The notes below the pieces were generated by a model, which saw only the letters and a program-made list of their open reading frames with translations, ran no database searches and had not been told where the DNA came from. This document shows, piece after piece, positions 11,294 through 22,559 of a stretch of 64,000 bases of DNA; the stretch's first letter is position 1, and each line of letters opens with the position of its first letter. This DNA comes from Linanthus parryae (taxonomy: Eukaryota > Streptophyta > Magnoliopsida > Ericales > Polemoniaceae), in assembly GCA_023055425.1 (NCBI GenBank), contig JALGPY010000005.1, positions 78,967,495 to 79,031,494 of the forward strand, in the 5' to 3' direction. The translations under genes were made by a program, and so were the position numbers.

Positions 11294-12836
11294 TAATGGC
11301 TAGGTTATTAAATATAGCTCCCACTATTTTTCTACGGATTAATAACCCTCAAGATATTAATGCGGTGTGGGCCAAGATCCATGTTTCATCTCCTTTTGAG
11401 CTTGCTTTGGCAAGTCACCCGAAATTCGACTACTTTAGGTAGGAACAATTCCAATTGCATCCCATGCAACTCATGGTTCAATTGGGCAAATAACTCCTTA
11501 TTTATCCATCCGCATGGATAATCCCAATTGATTGCCTCTATGTTTTAATCATGTTAATAACCCAGTTGTGTCAAACCTTTTATTTAAACAATTGCATATT
11601 ACTTGTTTGTGCCATTGCATTACATCATTATGAACCAAGTCGCCCTGTTTTGGCATGCACGAACTTGATAAATCATGATGACAATAAGTGTTTATACAAC
11701 GAGAAGACAAAAAACAATATTTGAATTTTGAGGGATTTTAAAATTCAATTTTAATTTTTTTATTGATCCATATCAACTGATCTATCTATTTTGAGTTTGG
11801 GCATAACTCTAAATAATAGATCCGGGTTGATAATTATCTTAGTATCCTAATTGCATGCATCACCCATACACCAATCACAAAATAATAAGACAAAAAAATA
11901 AACAACCACAAAATAAAGAAAACGTGATATTTATATGGCATTTTCTAGACTAAGATATTCCCAAGTTAATGGGAATATCTATGAACCCTAAATAGCAAAC
12001 ACATCTCCATGCGCCTCCATATTTTGGTCCATCCTTCATAGTCATGTGGATTGCTCCATGCTCCATCTTTTGTGGCTTTCTTTGGCTTCGGGATTATATT
12101 CTCCAATCTTGGCTAATAATATATTCTATATAGCACTAGCTAAAAACTATACTAAATAAAATAAATCTCACAAGTTGAGAAAAAAATCGGCTCGCAATCC
12201 GTAAAACGTAATTAATTATAAGATTAAATTAATCGGTTCGCAGGGCGTAAACCAAACCACAAAATCAAACAATCGCATCAAACCACATCCTAAGGCCATA
12301 TCCAACCACCATGCGATTTGCACATAAACAGTTAAAATCCAATTTTAACGCGTTTGGTCAATTTTTAATTGATTTTAGGATTTCTAGGGTTAATACGGTC
12401 CAAGGGCCCACCATCATATGGCCGAAACACCTTGGAGCTGCCCCGGGCCGAGCCTAGGCCGGCCGGCCCAACCCGTGGGGTTGGCCGACCGCCTAGGCCC
12501 TCGGCCTAGGTGGCTTCGGCGGCAAGGAAGGGAGAGGGGCGGTCCTATGGCTGAACCTCCTTAGTTGTTTCCAAAATAACTCCTTCCTTGTTCCCCAAGT
12601 CCAGAAAGTTTCAAAATTTGAAACTAGTTTCCAAATTGGTGCCCAAACCCTAGATCTAAAATCCTAAAATTTCTCAAACTCACTAATTCATGCATCCAAT
12701 GCAAAAACTAGGTCTTGTTTGTTTGAATTATTGACAAATTGCATCATATGCTTGATTTGTCCGTTTTACGCGATAACCAACAAATTTAAAACTATCAAAA
12801 TGTAAAACATAAACCACGTCTATGTTCTACGACCTG
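11294..12836 (-). mobile_element. Copia leader, unit A
   Basis: Non-coding leader matching 3716-5218. The GC-rich GGCCTAGG inverted repeats near 12440-12510 are longer than in unit B, with an extra segment around 12460. No gene is seen here. Confidence 0.7.
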
Positions 12837-12850
12837 TGGCTCTGATTCCA
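12837..12850 (-). other. Primer-binding site, unit A
   Basis: The minus strand reads TGGAATCAGAGCCA, one base different from the standard initiator tRNA-Met site TGGTATCAGAGC, next to the LTR end at 12852. Confidence 0.82.
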
Positions 12851-12851
12851 C

Positions 12852-14268
12852 TGTAGGGTTTTGTTCATGGATACGCAGCGGAAAGATAAATTATCCATTC
12901 AAGACCCTCCAAAGATCACATGAAGAGAATCATAACGACGGTAAAGGAAGAATCATGTTACACACCTTAGGGTTCTCCCGTGATGACTTGTAACGTGAAT
13001 TGTGTCACGTCTCTACAGTTGATCCACGCCTATAATTGATGTCTAGATATTCCTTCTTCTTTGTGCTAGCTTGGACCGGAGGAAGAGGAAGAATAAATCA
13101 CGCAACGAGGATCAAAGAGAGGGCTTCGGCCTCTCTTTGTGGCCGACGGGTAGGGGGCGGACCAAGGGGGTCGGGTTCGGCCTCCTTGTGTCTTGCTCTC
13201 TCTCCTTTGTTCTCTCCCACTCAACTTATGTTATGAGCATTAGTGTGGGAAGGAAGCTAGGATCATCCTTTATATATTCCAACAACTCCTTTAAAACTAC
13301 ATAAAGGCCCTTCCTAATCCTACATGAGTTTGAATTAGTCGCTTCCTTGCATATTAGTCCTACTAAGTTTGCAAGGTGTTGCAAAGTGATCCTTCTAATT
13401 AATTAATCATATTCATTAATTCCCAAATCTAGTTCATTCCTATGTAGCGTGTGACCCCATATTTTCTATCTAGTTGGTAGCATCAATTTGCTAATATGGA
13501 GCGGTCTCTAGCAAGACATCCATTCTAGCCAACTAATAGAATAGTCATCCGACAAACCTTGTGCAAGTAATTGTCACATCCCTTTGTCTTTATATCCGGA
13601 TTGGACACGAGACCTACAAGTCACACTCGTACATCCAATCCATAGTTTCTCGATCATGGGAATAACCTTATTCGTGAAAATAACATCAATATCCCATATT
13701 GATTTATTTGAGTCTGGCCAGAAATTCCAAAAGCTCTATCCCTCGAGTGGCCTTGGATATTTGCTCCCGTTATGTGGGAGGGACGAATTCTATTTACGTC
13801 TACTACGATTCCTAAGCTTGATTCTTATTGTATCCGGTACGCGCCTTTATGGCTACCCAGTTAAGGTGTAGCGTTTAACGCTACCAAAATCACAATAACC
13901 CACAACTAGATAATCTAGTGACTTCAAGTCTAAGGATGACAATACCGTTTTCACCCCGAGAAGCGTTTGTGACTTTACATAACATGTATGTAGCCTTCTC
14001 GGAGATGGGTCAATCCAGTATGCCATTACCCCTAATGCATACCCATGTGTTGGATCATGATATCTCCATATCAATCTAACCCCATACTAGTCTATAAATG
14101 ATTGTTCCATTTAATCATTATAATGGACTAGAGATATTTAAGATAAACAACACACTTGTAAATCTAAGGACTTCAGTATATTAAATATCCAATAAATAAT
14201 ACAAAGAATATTCTAGCCAAAATAAGTTCATACTAAACTAGATTGCCTATAGGGCATCTATTCCAACA
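12852..14268 (-). mobile_element. LTR upstream of unit A (Angela-like)
   Basis: 1417-bp LTR with TG...CA ends on the minus strand, highly similar to 5234-6586. It keeps a 64-bp segment (about 12965-13030) missing there. It carries the RNase H stub on its high side, showing that the array once extended further or that the unit was already rearranged when duplicated. Confidence 0.87.
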
Positions 14269-14380
14269 AGAACCACACCAAGCTCAGTGATAAACTTCCT
14301 AATCCAAATAACTTCCTTTGGTGCGCCATTAACATCAATGTACTCACCCTCTGTTTTAGAATCAGCCCATGCTGGACTTT
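14269..14380 (-). pseudogene. Copia RNase H stub, second copy
   Basis: Counterpart of 6587-6700 with several substitutions. It joins the LTR at exactly the same point. Confidence 0.65.
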
Positions 14381-15300
14381 TAGTTGGCACTCTACTCCGA
14401 TGACTCCCCATCGATTCTGCTACCGGCCAGATCGCTAGTGACTTTCGCTGACCATAAACAGACCACTTGCATCCTCCACGGGCCTCAGACAGCCCAATCT
14501 ATGCCACCCCGCTCCACTACGCCGTCGCAAGCAAAGGGGCGGCCGAAATTTCCACCAAAATGACTCTGTTTAGTAGAAGAATGCATTCTACTCAGTGACG
14601 AGTCAATCCAGCCGACGGGCTGGGTTTGGCTCCTACACGTATTTGATTAGCCTTCTACTCGTACACGGCTCCAAAGCGACTTAGGTCACCCACCGGCTTT
14701 TGGATGGATCACTTCAAGCCACAAGCTCCAAATTGGCTCCAAGTGAGCCACCAACCTAGTTTTGACTCATTTTTAGCCGCCGACTACATTTCTTTGAGCC
14801 GCATGCACTATCCTAGGTTTTTCGACCTCCAAGTCCATTTTCGGCCTCCTTTTTCCGGATTCGGCCCAACAAGTCCACCTATAGTAGATGTTTTGGTGAA
14901 AAGTTCACAAAAATAATGTTCTGCGATAATAGTCAAGGAAATAAATTACCTCGCCATCACCTTGAGGACAAAATGTTTTTCAACCGCTGGGTAGTTGATA
15001 CGGGTCACCGGGCATCATAGTTACTTAGTGTTATTTATTTATTTAAGTTATTATTTATTTAATTTTAACTATTAAAAATTTAATTAGATTGTGATATTTA
15101 GTAAGTGATCCGGATTTTCTCGACGGTTCTTTCCTAATCCGTAAGTGGAACCATATAGTCAAGGGTTATGTTATTTATGTATTTAAATACTTGTAATTGC
15201 TTCAATTAGGAATGAAATCATATCAACTCATCTTCTTCCAAATTCTTCAACTTTTTCTTCTCAAATTCTTAACAAATTTATATTATCGATACTTTTTTTT
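14381..15300 (+). mobile_element. Captured Ty3-gypsy-like fragment (copy 2)
   Basis: Counterpart of 6701-7575, with CTTGAGGACAAAATG near 14960 and an LTR-like start TGATACGGGTC at 14996. It extends past the point where copy 1 is cut (about 15240) for some tens of bases, so this copy shows the original continuation and the edge of the tandem unit. Confidence 0.48.
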
Positions 15301-15399
15301 CATGGAAGCTATCCTAGTTGTTAGGTAAATGGTTTCATTTCCTAATCTATGATACAATATGTTACTCCTACTTGCCGAAGCAACTCATATAAAAAGACT

Positions 15400-15500
15400 G
15401 TAAAAAGCATTTTTTTATAGAAATTGCATCTTATAGTCGGGCTCGGACCCGAGACCTGCAGGTCTACTGCAACAAAGATGAACTACTGCCCTTTCAAGTT
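15400..15500 (-). mobile_element. tRNA-derived SINE-like fragment
   Basis: On the minus strand a box B-like GGGTCCGAGCCC lies some 40 bases after a box A-like region and is followed by TATAAAAAAATGC. This is the layout of a tRNA-derived SINE. It is short and decayed, so the family is unknown. Confidence 0.4.
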
Positions 15501-15556
15501 TGCTAAGCGCGACTTAATTTCTATCGTTCATGTTATAGTTCAAAGATTAACTGTAC

Positions 15557-15876
15557 TTTTTTTTTTGAACAAACTGCAGAATTTCATTAATACCTAATAG
15601 GCTATCACAGCCAAATACAAAGTCCCCCAGGACAAATAAAAGCTCAAAAAAAAAAAAAAAAACAGATTGAGCAAAGTTATGAGCTACTAAATTGTGAGCT
15701 CTAAGCATCCAAGCTTGTGAGGAAGATAGAGAGTCCATCATGATATTTGAGTCAGATAGAATGCAAACTCTCTTGTGATCATTCTGTTCGAGCCAGAGAA
15801 GTGCATCTCTAATAGCCAAACCCTCAAGAACAAGAGGATTAGATATGCAACTGTATAACTTAACTATTCTGTTCAT
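15557..15876 (-). pseudogene. LINE RNase H-like 3' end, 5'-truncated
   Basis: The minus-strand frame contains LEGLAIRDALLWLEQ and ILSDSNIMMDSL, the RVT_3-type RNase H fold found at the C-terminus of plant LINE ORF2 and related host proteins. It then runs through an A-rich 3' end to a terminal A run (T run 15557-15566 on the plus strand). Only about 320 bases remain, as expected for a 5'-truncated insertion. A target duplication is not clear; AACTGTAC on the low side and AACTGTAT near 15850 are possible remnants. Confidence 0.6.
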
Positions 15877-16764
15877 AATTTCATTATAAAATGGTTCATT
15901 TCAAACATGAAAAAGTTAATAGCAATTGTAACGTTTACTAAGTTAATGAAATGTGTATTTAAAAAAAAAAGTTAAAGTTAAAAGAAGACGAAGAATAAAA
16001 TGCATAAACTGAAACAGAACTGGTGGATATGGTAAGACACCAAGACTAATCTTTAGTATTAAACTGTGAAAATGAAAAATCGACTTCAAACCCATGACGT
16101 GTATGAGATAATTGACCATCCCTTTAATAATTGAAGTAATTAGAATTCGAAATCCAAAGACATTCCACAGCGAGATAATGACAACGAATGGATTTACTAA
16201 TTAATTCGATACGTAACCTTCGTTATCAAACTATATTTTTTTCTCTAGACAATGTTCTCTCTAGACTCATACCTATAATAATAATTTAATATAATTTGTA
16301 GGGGGTGTCATTATAGTACTTCATACGTTTCTTTCTAGTAATCCCCTCTTAAAGTTTGCAAAAAAAAAAAAATGTTAGTAATCCCCTCTTAATAATATTT
16401 AGTCATCAATTAATTAATATATTCCCCAACCCTGATCCACTTCGTGGCTCTATCGTTCGACTAATCTAAGTATAGTATGTTTTAGCTTGTTCCGATCAAT
16501 CTCTTAGACGTGTATCGACTTTCCATTAGTATCCAAAAATTAAAGAAAAGAACGAAGGTATCAAGTATCAGCTGAGGAACCGAATGATGAAAAACTATGT
16601 TTTAATTATTTAGAAAAGAAGTGTCTAGGTGTCCCTAAAAAAAGAGAGAAGAAGTGTCTATGTGCAAAGGACTCAGGCAAGGTAGGTGCACCCACATGTT
16701 TAATGTTTTAATTTTGTTTAAACTCAGGTCGGGTGTCTAAACATGGTGTGTTATCTATTTATTT
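15877..16764. other. Gene-free AT-rich stretch
   Basis: No coding frame, element domain or RNA gene is recognised. Short A runs and near-duplicated phrases (for example AATCCCCTCTTAA at about 16340 and 16380, GAAGTGTCTA at about 16618 and 16650) suggest decayed small insertions. Confidence 0.4.
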
Positions 16765-16829
16765 GATTTCATCATTAACAATGGATCCCCCTTCAAAAAA
16801 AAAAAAAAAGATTTCATCATTAACAATGG
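16765..16829 (+). mobile_element. Tiny retroposed insert between 20-bp direct repeats
   Basis: The 20-base string starting GATTTCATCATTAAC occurs at 16765-16784 and again, identical, at 16810-16829. Between them lie 25 bases: ATCCCCCTTC and then fifteen A. A long exact target duplication with a poly-A tail is the signature of target-primed (LINE-driven) insertion, here with extreme 5' truncation. Confidence 0.7.
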
Positions 16830-16892
16830 GATTTGCCAATGTATTACACATGAGTCTACTGACAAATTGACCACTTCAACCATTTGACAAAT

Positions 16893-16995
16893 CCTGGAAA
16901 TTGGAGATAACTCAGGTGGTAAGTTTATTTATAGTCTTAAATCAGGTATGTCTCCTGTACGAGAACCCCAATTAATAAAATTAAAAAAAAAAGAA
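16893..16995 (+). mobile_element. Possible SINE with A-rich tail
   Basis: ATAACTCAGGTGGTAAG resembles a degenerate box A and is followed within about 90 bases by an A-rich tail at 16980-17000. Box B is poor (CTGTACGAGAACCCC). Weak call. Confidence 0.28.
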
Positions 16996-17487
16996 AAAAA
17001 ACTTCACCGATCCAATTGATCCTAATACTTTTTGAATAATAAGAGCTCAAGCTTTGATGAGTGGAAAGTCAAATGGAACACCAGGTGTTTTGATAAAAAT
17101 TCACATAAGTTTGGAACTTGTCATGTCCTAGGAACAAACTTAATTATGTGAACCGCAACAATGACCAGGTGGGTGCTCTCTTATACCTAATGCACTATTT
17201 GCTCTATAGTGACAATAGATCAAACAAGGAATGACTTGGTACTCATGTTGTTTTGCATTTGGAACTTTCTTGTTTTTGGAAACTTCTTACTATGCTCAAC
17301 CAAACTCAAGCATTTTGCTCATCATCATGCCCGGGCGCTCATTGAAAAGATTTACTTCTTTTGTTGAGTGAATTGAGCATGAATATTAATCGGTTCTTAA
17401 CTTTAAGCTAGCTAAAAATCACAATCATATCCGAAATAAAGTCACGACATAGATAACAGCACCAAATTAGTTATCATTTGAAAAACT

Positions 17488-17692
17488 GGTCCTAGCTCAT
17501 GTGGTAGAGCGTTTAAAAGCCCCTACCTGAAATCACAGGTTCAAACCTGATAGACGATCACACATAGGTAAGTCTAAGAAAAAAGGGAGTGCCAGCTCGC
17601 TTCCGTTAGTGGAACCTACGCCGGGTAAATTGTCGTAATAAGAGAGTACAACAGACTTGCCTTTTCCTTCTTAGGATTTTATATATTTTTTT
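17488..17692 (+). mobile_element. tRNA-derived SINE
   Basis: Both internal RNA polymerase III promoter boxes are readable: box A TAGCTCATGTGGTAGAGCG (17493-17511) and box B GGTTCAAACC (17538-17547), 27 bases apart, followed by a non-tRNA body of about 130 bases and a TATATATTTTTTT end. The acceptor and anticodon stems of a tRNA do not form, so it is not a tRNA gene. Family not identified. Confidence 0.65.
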
Positions 17693-18021
17693 CATCGACA
17701 ACAATTGAAGTAAGCTCCTTTTGCTAAATGTATTGAAGAACACGAGTGAAGTGACTGACACTTAGATTGATGTTGAGAAATACCTAGACCAAGAGTATAA
17801 AGCTTACACAAGGCGTATAGAAAACCTACCACAAAATTTACAACTATTGTTCAATCCCAAATGTCGCAGCCTACTCACTTGTGACCATTCAAATGCAAGG
17901 AAGTCACAAATTTTAATGCCCAGGATCCGCAAAAATAATAATCAAGTTAGATTCATATGTCACAATTATCTACAAAAAGACTCACAAATCAGAATCAACA
18001 AGAACAACATGATTTACTCAC

Positions 18022-18110
18022 TGAACTTAGCGGTTGTCCCAGTAGTTAAGGAAGCCAATTGCAAGTTCAATGACTCGAGTTCGAGCATCCCAGTTTGGTT
18101 TCAAAATTTC
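18022..18110 (+). mobile_element. Possible SINE or tRNA-like fragment
   Basis: GTCCCAGTAGTTAAGG may be a box A remnant, and GAGTTCGAGCATCC near 18080 a good box B. No tail is seen. Confidence 0.3.
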
Positions 18111-18539
18111 AGCAATTCAGTGAATGCATATACACTTAACTCAAAAGTAGATTGATTAGAGACATTATTATAGAGGCTAAAGCAACGTTGGAGAAGAAAA
18201 GGCAAAAGATAATACATCTTGTAGGTTTCCAACTTTCCATAACTCTCGATATTTCTAGTGACTCAAACATCTGTTCTTTTAAGTCTAATGTACCTAATGA
18301 AGTACCAATTTGTTCTATGAATCATCCCCTAACTCCCATAATGACATCCATATTGGTCCATATCTTTCCTAGTAGGTATTATAAACTAGTTACGAGCACT
18401 TGCATTGTTTATATCATTTTACATGTGATAAGATAAATCGAAATGATATTTTCTATAAAAAACATTAGTAAATAAGATCAATGACTACTAAGTCAAACAA
18501 GGCGTACCTTCAAAATTGGCACGTGGAACGATTCCAAAT

Positions 18540-18828
18540 TTAAGAATTATATTGGAATATGCCTGGAATAATGAAGAAATCACTTTGGAGCATCAATAAT
18601 GATCAAATGAGGCCAAAAGAAGTGCATAAGAACAAGGAAGAACAAGGATGCAACATCCGGGAGTTTCAAGATGTCACCCGCCCTTGACCAGAGGTCGCAC
18701 GATCTGGGCCAGAGATCGCACGACCTGGGTCTGGGTGTTTTAGAAAGTTTCCTAATCCTTCTAGAAATGTACTTGGTCGATTCTAAGCACTATAAAAGGT
18801 TTTGTAAGTTTCTATGACGTGTATGCAT
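18540..18828 (+). mobile_element. Tork-like LTR, left part (interrupted)
   Basis: It has an LTR-like layout: two palindrome-like blocks with TCGCACGA cores at 18692-18727, then a TATA box (ACTATAAAAGG, about 18790), then the break at 18828. The part after the solo LTR (20244-20380) contains GTAGTTAGCTCG and GAACCATGTAAACTCG, resembling the U5 of the Tork-like element at 21100-21160. This suggests one older LTR split by the solo LTR. Outer edges are uncertain. Confidence 0.4.
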
Positions 18829-20243
18829 TGTTGGGTTTTGTGACGGATTACGCAGTGGAATTAAACAAATAAGATTTGCACAAGACCCACGAAGGATCAC
18901 AGGAAGAGACATCATATTGATAGTGAAAGTTGTAGTAACAATTACCTTGTTTGCTCCTGTGATGACTCCAAACGCAAAATTATGTTTGTGTCTCTATAGC
19001 TAGTCCACGCCTAGGATGAATGACTAGATTCCTCCACACCTTTGTGCTAGCAACCGGTAGAGGAAGGAAGAAGAAGGATCATACAACGGAGACCAAAAGA
19101 GGAGGCTCGGACTCTTCTTTGGCCGACGGGTAGAGGGGGCGGATGGGGTCGGGCGGCTCTTGTCTTGCTCTCTCTCCTTGCGTTTCTCTCCTACTCAAAG
19201 TACGTTATGAAAAATTGTTAGAGAAATAAGCTAGGAGTGTCTTTTATATAGTCCAACAACTCCATGCTAACTGTATGAAGGCCCCTATCCAAATCCTGTC
19301 CATACACGGATTAGTCCAACTTGCAAATTAGTCCTACTAAGTTTGCAGGTAGTTGCGTATTGATCCTTCTATTAATTAATCATATTAATTATTTCCCAAG
19401 TATAATTTAATCCTTTGGCGTGTGACCCCATAGGCTTCTACTTAGTTGGTAGTAACTATTACTAACATGGAGCGATGTCTAGCAACACATCCATGCCACC
19501 AAACTAATAGAAATAGTCATTAATTTGACAAACCTTTTGCAAGTACTGTCTCATCCATTTGTCTCTATATCCGGATTGGACACGAGACATACAAGTCAGA
19601 CTCGTATATCCAATAATAGTTTCTCGATCCTGGGAATAGTCTAATCCATGCATATAACATCAATATCCTATATTGATTTATCTGATTCTGGTCAGACATT
19701 CCATAAGAACCATCCCTCGAGTGGCCGTGGATATTTGCTCCCGTTATGTGGGTGGGACAAATTCTATCTACGTCACTACCATCTCTAAACTTACTTCCTT
19801 ATTGTGTCCGACTAACGCCTTTATTACTACTCATTTACGGTGTAGCGTTTGACGATGTCAAAACACAATATTTCACAACTAGAGGATCTAGTGACTTCAA
19901 GTCTAAGGATGACAATACTTTTGTTACTACGAGTAGCACTTGTGACTTTACGTTACTTGTATGTAGCCTTCTCGTTGTGGCTCAATCCAGTATCCTATTA
20001 CTCCTAATGCATACCCATGTGTTGGATCGTGATATCTCCATATCAATTCAACCCCATACTAGTCTATAATTGATTTTCCAATTAATCATTATAATTGACT
20101 AGGGATATTTAAGATAACCAAACACTTTTGTAATCTAAGGACTTCATTATATTAAATATCTCCATAGATAATACAATGAATGTTTCTAGCCAAAAACATT
20201 GTTCATACTAAAAAGATTGCCTCTATGGCATCTATTCCAACAT
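18829..20243 (-). mobile_element. Solo LTR, Angela-like family
   Basis: 1415 bp with TG...CA ends (minus strand TGTTGGAATAG to CCAACA), aligned along its length with 12852-14268 but clearly more diverged. No primer site or gag lies beside it. Flanking five bases are TGCAT and TCCAT, a likely target duplication with one change. Solo LTRs arise by recombination between the two LTRs of an element. Confidence 0.8.
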
Positions 20244-20380
20244 CCATTGTATTGTACTCGTTCAACTTGATAAATAAATGTCTCTTTTTGTTGTAGACGT
20301 AGTTAGCTCGATTTGGGCTAGCGAACCATGTAAACTCGTGTGTTTATCGTTTTTTTCTTCGTTCATGAGGCATGACTGTC
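20244..20380 (+). mobile_element. Tork-like LTR, right part
   Basis: Continuation of 18540-18828 beyond the inserted solo LTR. It holds an AATAAATGTC polyadenylation-like site and a U5-like stretch similar to 21100-21160. Weak, based on short similarity. Confidence 0.35.
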
Positions 20381-20704
20381 ATAAAAAATATTTTGATGCT
20401 TCTTCACAGTTAATACACAATTCAAATATAATGTAAAAACAAAGATGCACGTGAAATAATATTGAACACATAAACCTCTTTAAGGAATATATCCCTTCCC
20501 ATGCAGATGAATGTGGAAAACTGTCTACAACCATGACTTCCTAACTTACGTTTGTAGCATAGTCTGCTTAAGTCCCCAAGTCCCCATTTGATAATTATAA
20601 TTTTTTTGTATCACTTTAGTTTGATAACATAATCTGTTTAAGTCCCATCAGTTTGCTTCCGTTTGACAGCGCTCCTCTTCAACTCTGTCTAATTCAAAAG
20701 AAGA

Positions 20705-20705
20705 G

Positions 20706-20762
<57 letters not shown>
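20705..20762. repeat. (TA)n microsatellite
   Basis: Near-perfect TA dinucleotide run of about 58 bases with one G interruption, just left of the Tork-like element. Confidence 0.95.
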
Positions 20763-20763
<1 letters not shown>

Positions 20764-20781
20764 CCAATTCACTAAATAATA

Positions 20782-21196
20782 CCTTGGAATCAAGGGTGTC
20801 TTGAATGGACTTAGGCTTGGAAAAGATTTGGCGACGAAGCGAGGCAAAGAAACGGACCAAATAGATGAGCAAGACGAAGACAACAAGCTGTGGTGGTGAG
20901 TCGTGCGAACACATCAGGTGTTCGTACGAACAGAAACCTGGAGGCGGCCAAATTTTTTCCTTGTTGGTTTTTAGCTCGGTTTTGGTATTTCTTTGGGCAA
21001 AACCTGTATAGTAGGCCTATATAAAAGGTATAGGTCGTGCTTTACATTGTGTGGGTTGTTTCGTGGTGTTTTTCTCAATAAAAAGGGTTTTTTCGGGTCG
21101 TGGAGGTAGCTAGCATCGTTTTAGTGAACCACGTTATATCGGTGTGTTTTTGTTCGTCGTTTATCATCGTTCTCAAGTTTGTTACAGATTATAACG
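20782..21196 (+). mobile_element. 5' LTR of Tork-like element
   Basis: It starts CCTTGGAATC where the 3' LTR has TGTTGGAATC, so the terminal TG is mutated, and ends ATAACG against ATAACA. It contains the palindrome TGTTCGTACGAACA (20919-20932), a TATATAAAAGG promoter element near 21020 and an AATAAA signal near 21078. 415 bp. Confidence 0.78.
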
Positions 21197-21199
21197 AAA

Positions 21200-21211
21200 T
21201 TGTATCAGAGC
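21200..21211 (+). other. Primer-binding site, Tork-like element
   Basis: TTGTATCAGAGC, one base from the initiator tRNA-Met site TGGTATCAGAGC, four bases inside the LTR end. Confidence 0.78.
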
Positions 21212-21629
21212 TTAGGTGATCAGTGTTCCAAGATCAAGATGGAGCTAAGAGTTTCGGTTTCACGATCGGGTGAAAATCAAAGCTAGGGTTTCGTGATCAA
21301 GGTGGAGCACGCAATTTTGGGGGTGATCCTAGCTGAGAAGACGATGTTCCGGGGAATGATAAAGATCGACATGTTTACAGGGAGGAACAACTCCAGTCTT
21401 TGAAAAATCAAGATGTGTTCGTTGTTGAAGCAACAATGCCTGTGGTTGCCGTTGGCGGATGACAAGACGGGAGCAAGTACAAACACTGTGGAGTGCAAGA
21501 CGATGAGGAGAGGGCGCACACAACGATCATGTTGTGTCTTTCAGACGGCGTGATCACGGAGGTCGCAGATCAAGAGTCGGCTAAGGGCTTTGGGTCAAGT
21601 TGGAGAGCCTCCATAAAATAAGTCGCTCA

Positions 21630-22085
21630 CCAACAAGTTGATGTTAAAGCAGCAGTTGTTTGGTCTCCAAATAGGGGAAGATACGGATCTAAGAGATGAC
21701 TTGAATTATTTGAACACTATTTTTCTTGATTTGCGAAATAGTAATTAAAAGATAAGTGATGAAGATACCGCGCTAATTTTGTTGGTGTCGCTACCACCGT
21801 CTTGCAAGGGGTTCGTGCAGTCCACTTGTGCTGAAAAAGAGACTGTCACGTTGGATGAGGTAAGATCAGCTCTTCACACAAGGGATATGCGGCATGGGGC
21901 TGCATAAGGGGGTTCAAAATTTCCGGATTCGGGCGCATTCATGATGTCCAAACGAGGTTATGGTAAGAGGAAGAACACCGGTTCTAAGTTACCAAACTAC
22001 GTCTACACATTTTGTAAAGAGAATGGTCACTGGAAGAGGGAATGTCCGAAGAGGGCATCTGTAGATATGGCTGTAGTGCAACAGT
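21630..22085 (+). pseudogene. Copia gag remnant of Tork-like element
   Basis: A broken frame encodes LFGLQIGEDTDLRDDLNYLN, then LLVSLPPSCKGFVQS and VTLDEVRSAL, all hallmarks of UBN2-type copia gag, followed by a knuckle-like FCKENGHWKRECP. The first Cys of the CCHC knuckle is replaced (YTFC). At least two stops (after RNSN and after RHGAA) break the frame. Confidence 0.75.
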
Positions 22086-22546
22086 TTCGGAGGTCGACTA
22101 CATCCTATAGGCCCCATTGGGGGGCATGAAATCCATGCTCTTGACGAGGAGGCGAATTTGGCATGGGGGAGTCTCTGAAGAGGGACACGACACGTGTGAG
22201 ACGTGCAAGGGGGTGTGTATGAGGCGCGCAAGAGGGCGATTTTGCAGGCATTTGGTGGGAATTGGAACAATTTTGCAAAACGTTACAGGAATTCAGAGAG
22301 AATTGGAGAAACGTATTGGGTTTTGTTATAGAAGCTCGACGGGAGTTGAAACAAAAGGTGATTCGATTGCAGGAACTCGGCCGTATTTGGAGCATCGATA
22401 GGGTTCGATGCAGGAACTTGACGTGAGTTGGAGCATCGATGGGACACTCATTGCAGGAACTTGGCGAAGTTGGAGCAACTTGTGATTTTAGGGATTATTG
22501 GAGAAAAGTGGTTAATTCAAGCGCAAGCGGACGAGAGGATTCAAGG

Positions 22547-22559
22547 CAAGGTGGAGATT
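22547..22559 (+). other. Polypurine tract, Tork-like element
   Basis: Purine-rich AAGGTGGAGATT immediately before the TGTTGG start of the 3' LTR; the primer for plus-strand synthesis in copia elements. Confidence 0.75.

Larger units (their letters stand above)
1..15300 (-). mobile_element. Tandem array of Angela/BARE-like Ty1-copia units
   Basis: The region repeats one order on the minus strand: LTR, primer site, leader, gag, protease, integrase, RT and RNase H. The repeat from LTR start 12852 to LTR start 5234 is about 7.6 kb. LTR 5234-6586 acts at once as the downstream LTR of unit A (RNase H stub on its high side) and the upstream LTR of unit B (primer site and gag on its low side), so units are joined head to tail through one LTR. 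The LTR of about 1.35-1.42 kb beginning TGTTGGAATAG and the copia domain order (integrase before RT) point to the Angela/BARE (or TAR) branch; that branch assignment is inferred. All units carry stops and frameshifts. Unequal exchange between tandem copies is the simplest explanation. Confidence 0.85.

Noticed and set aside
17488..17560. A tRNA gene
   Set aside because: Boxes A and B are good but no acceptor stem or cloverleaf can be paired, and a SINE-like body follows.
17847..18436. Two adjacent plus-strand frames (102 and 94 residues)
   Set aside because: AT-rich, no known domain, no similarity to each other; probably chance.
20648..20914. Minus-strand frame with Tyr-Ile repeats
   Set aside because: Translation of the (TA)n microsatellite and LTR start.
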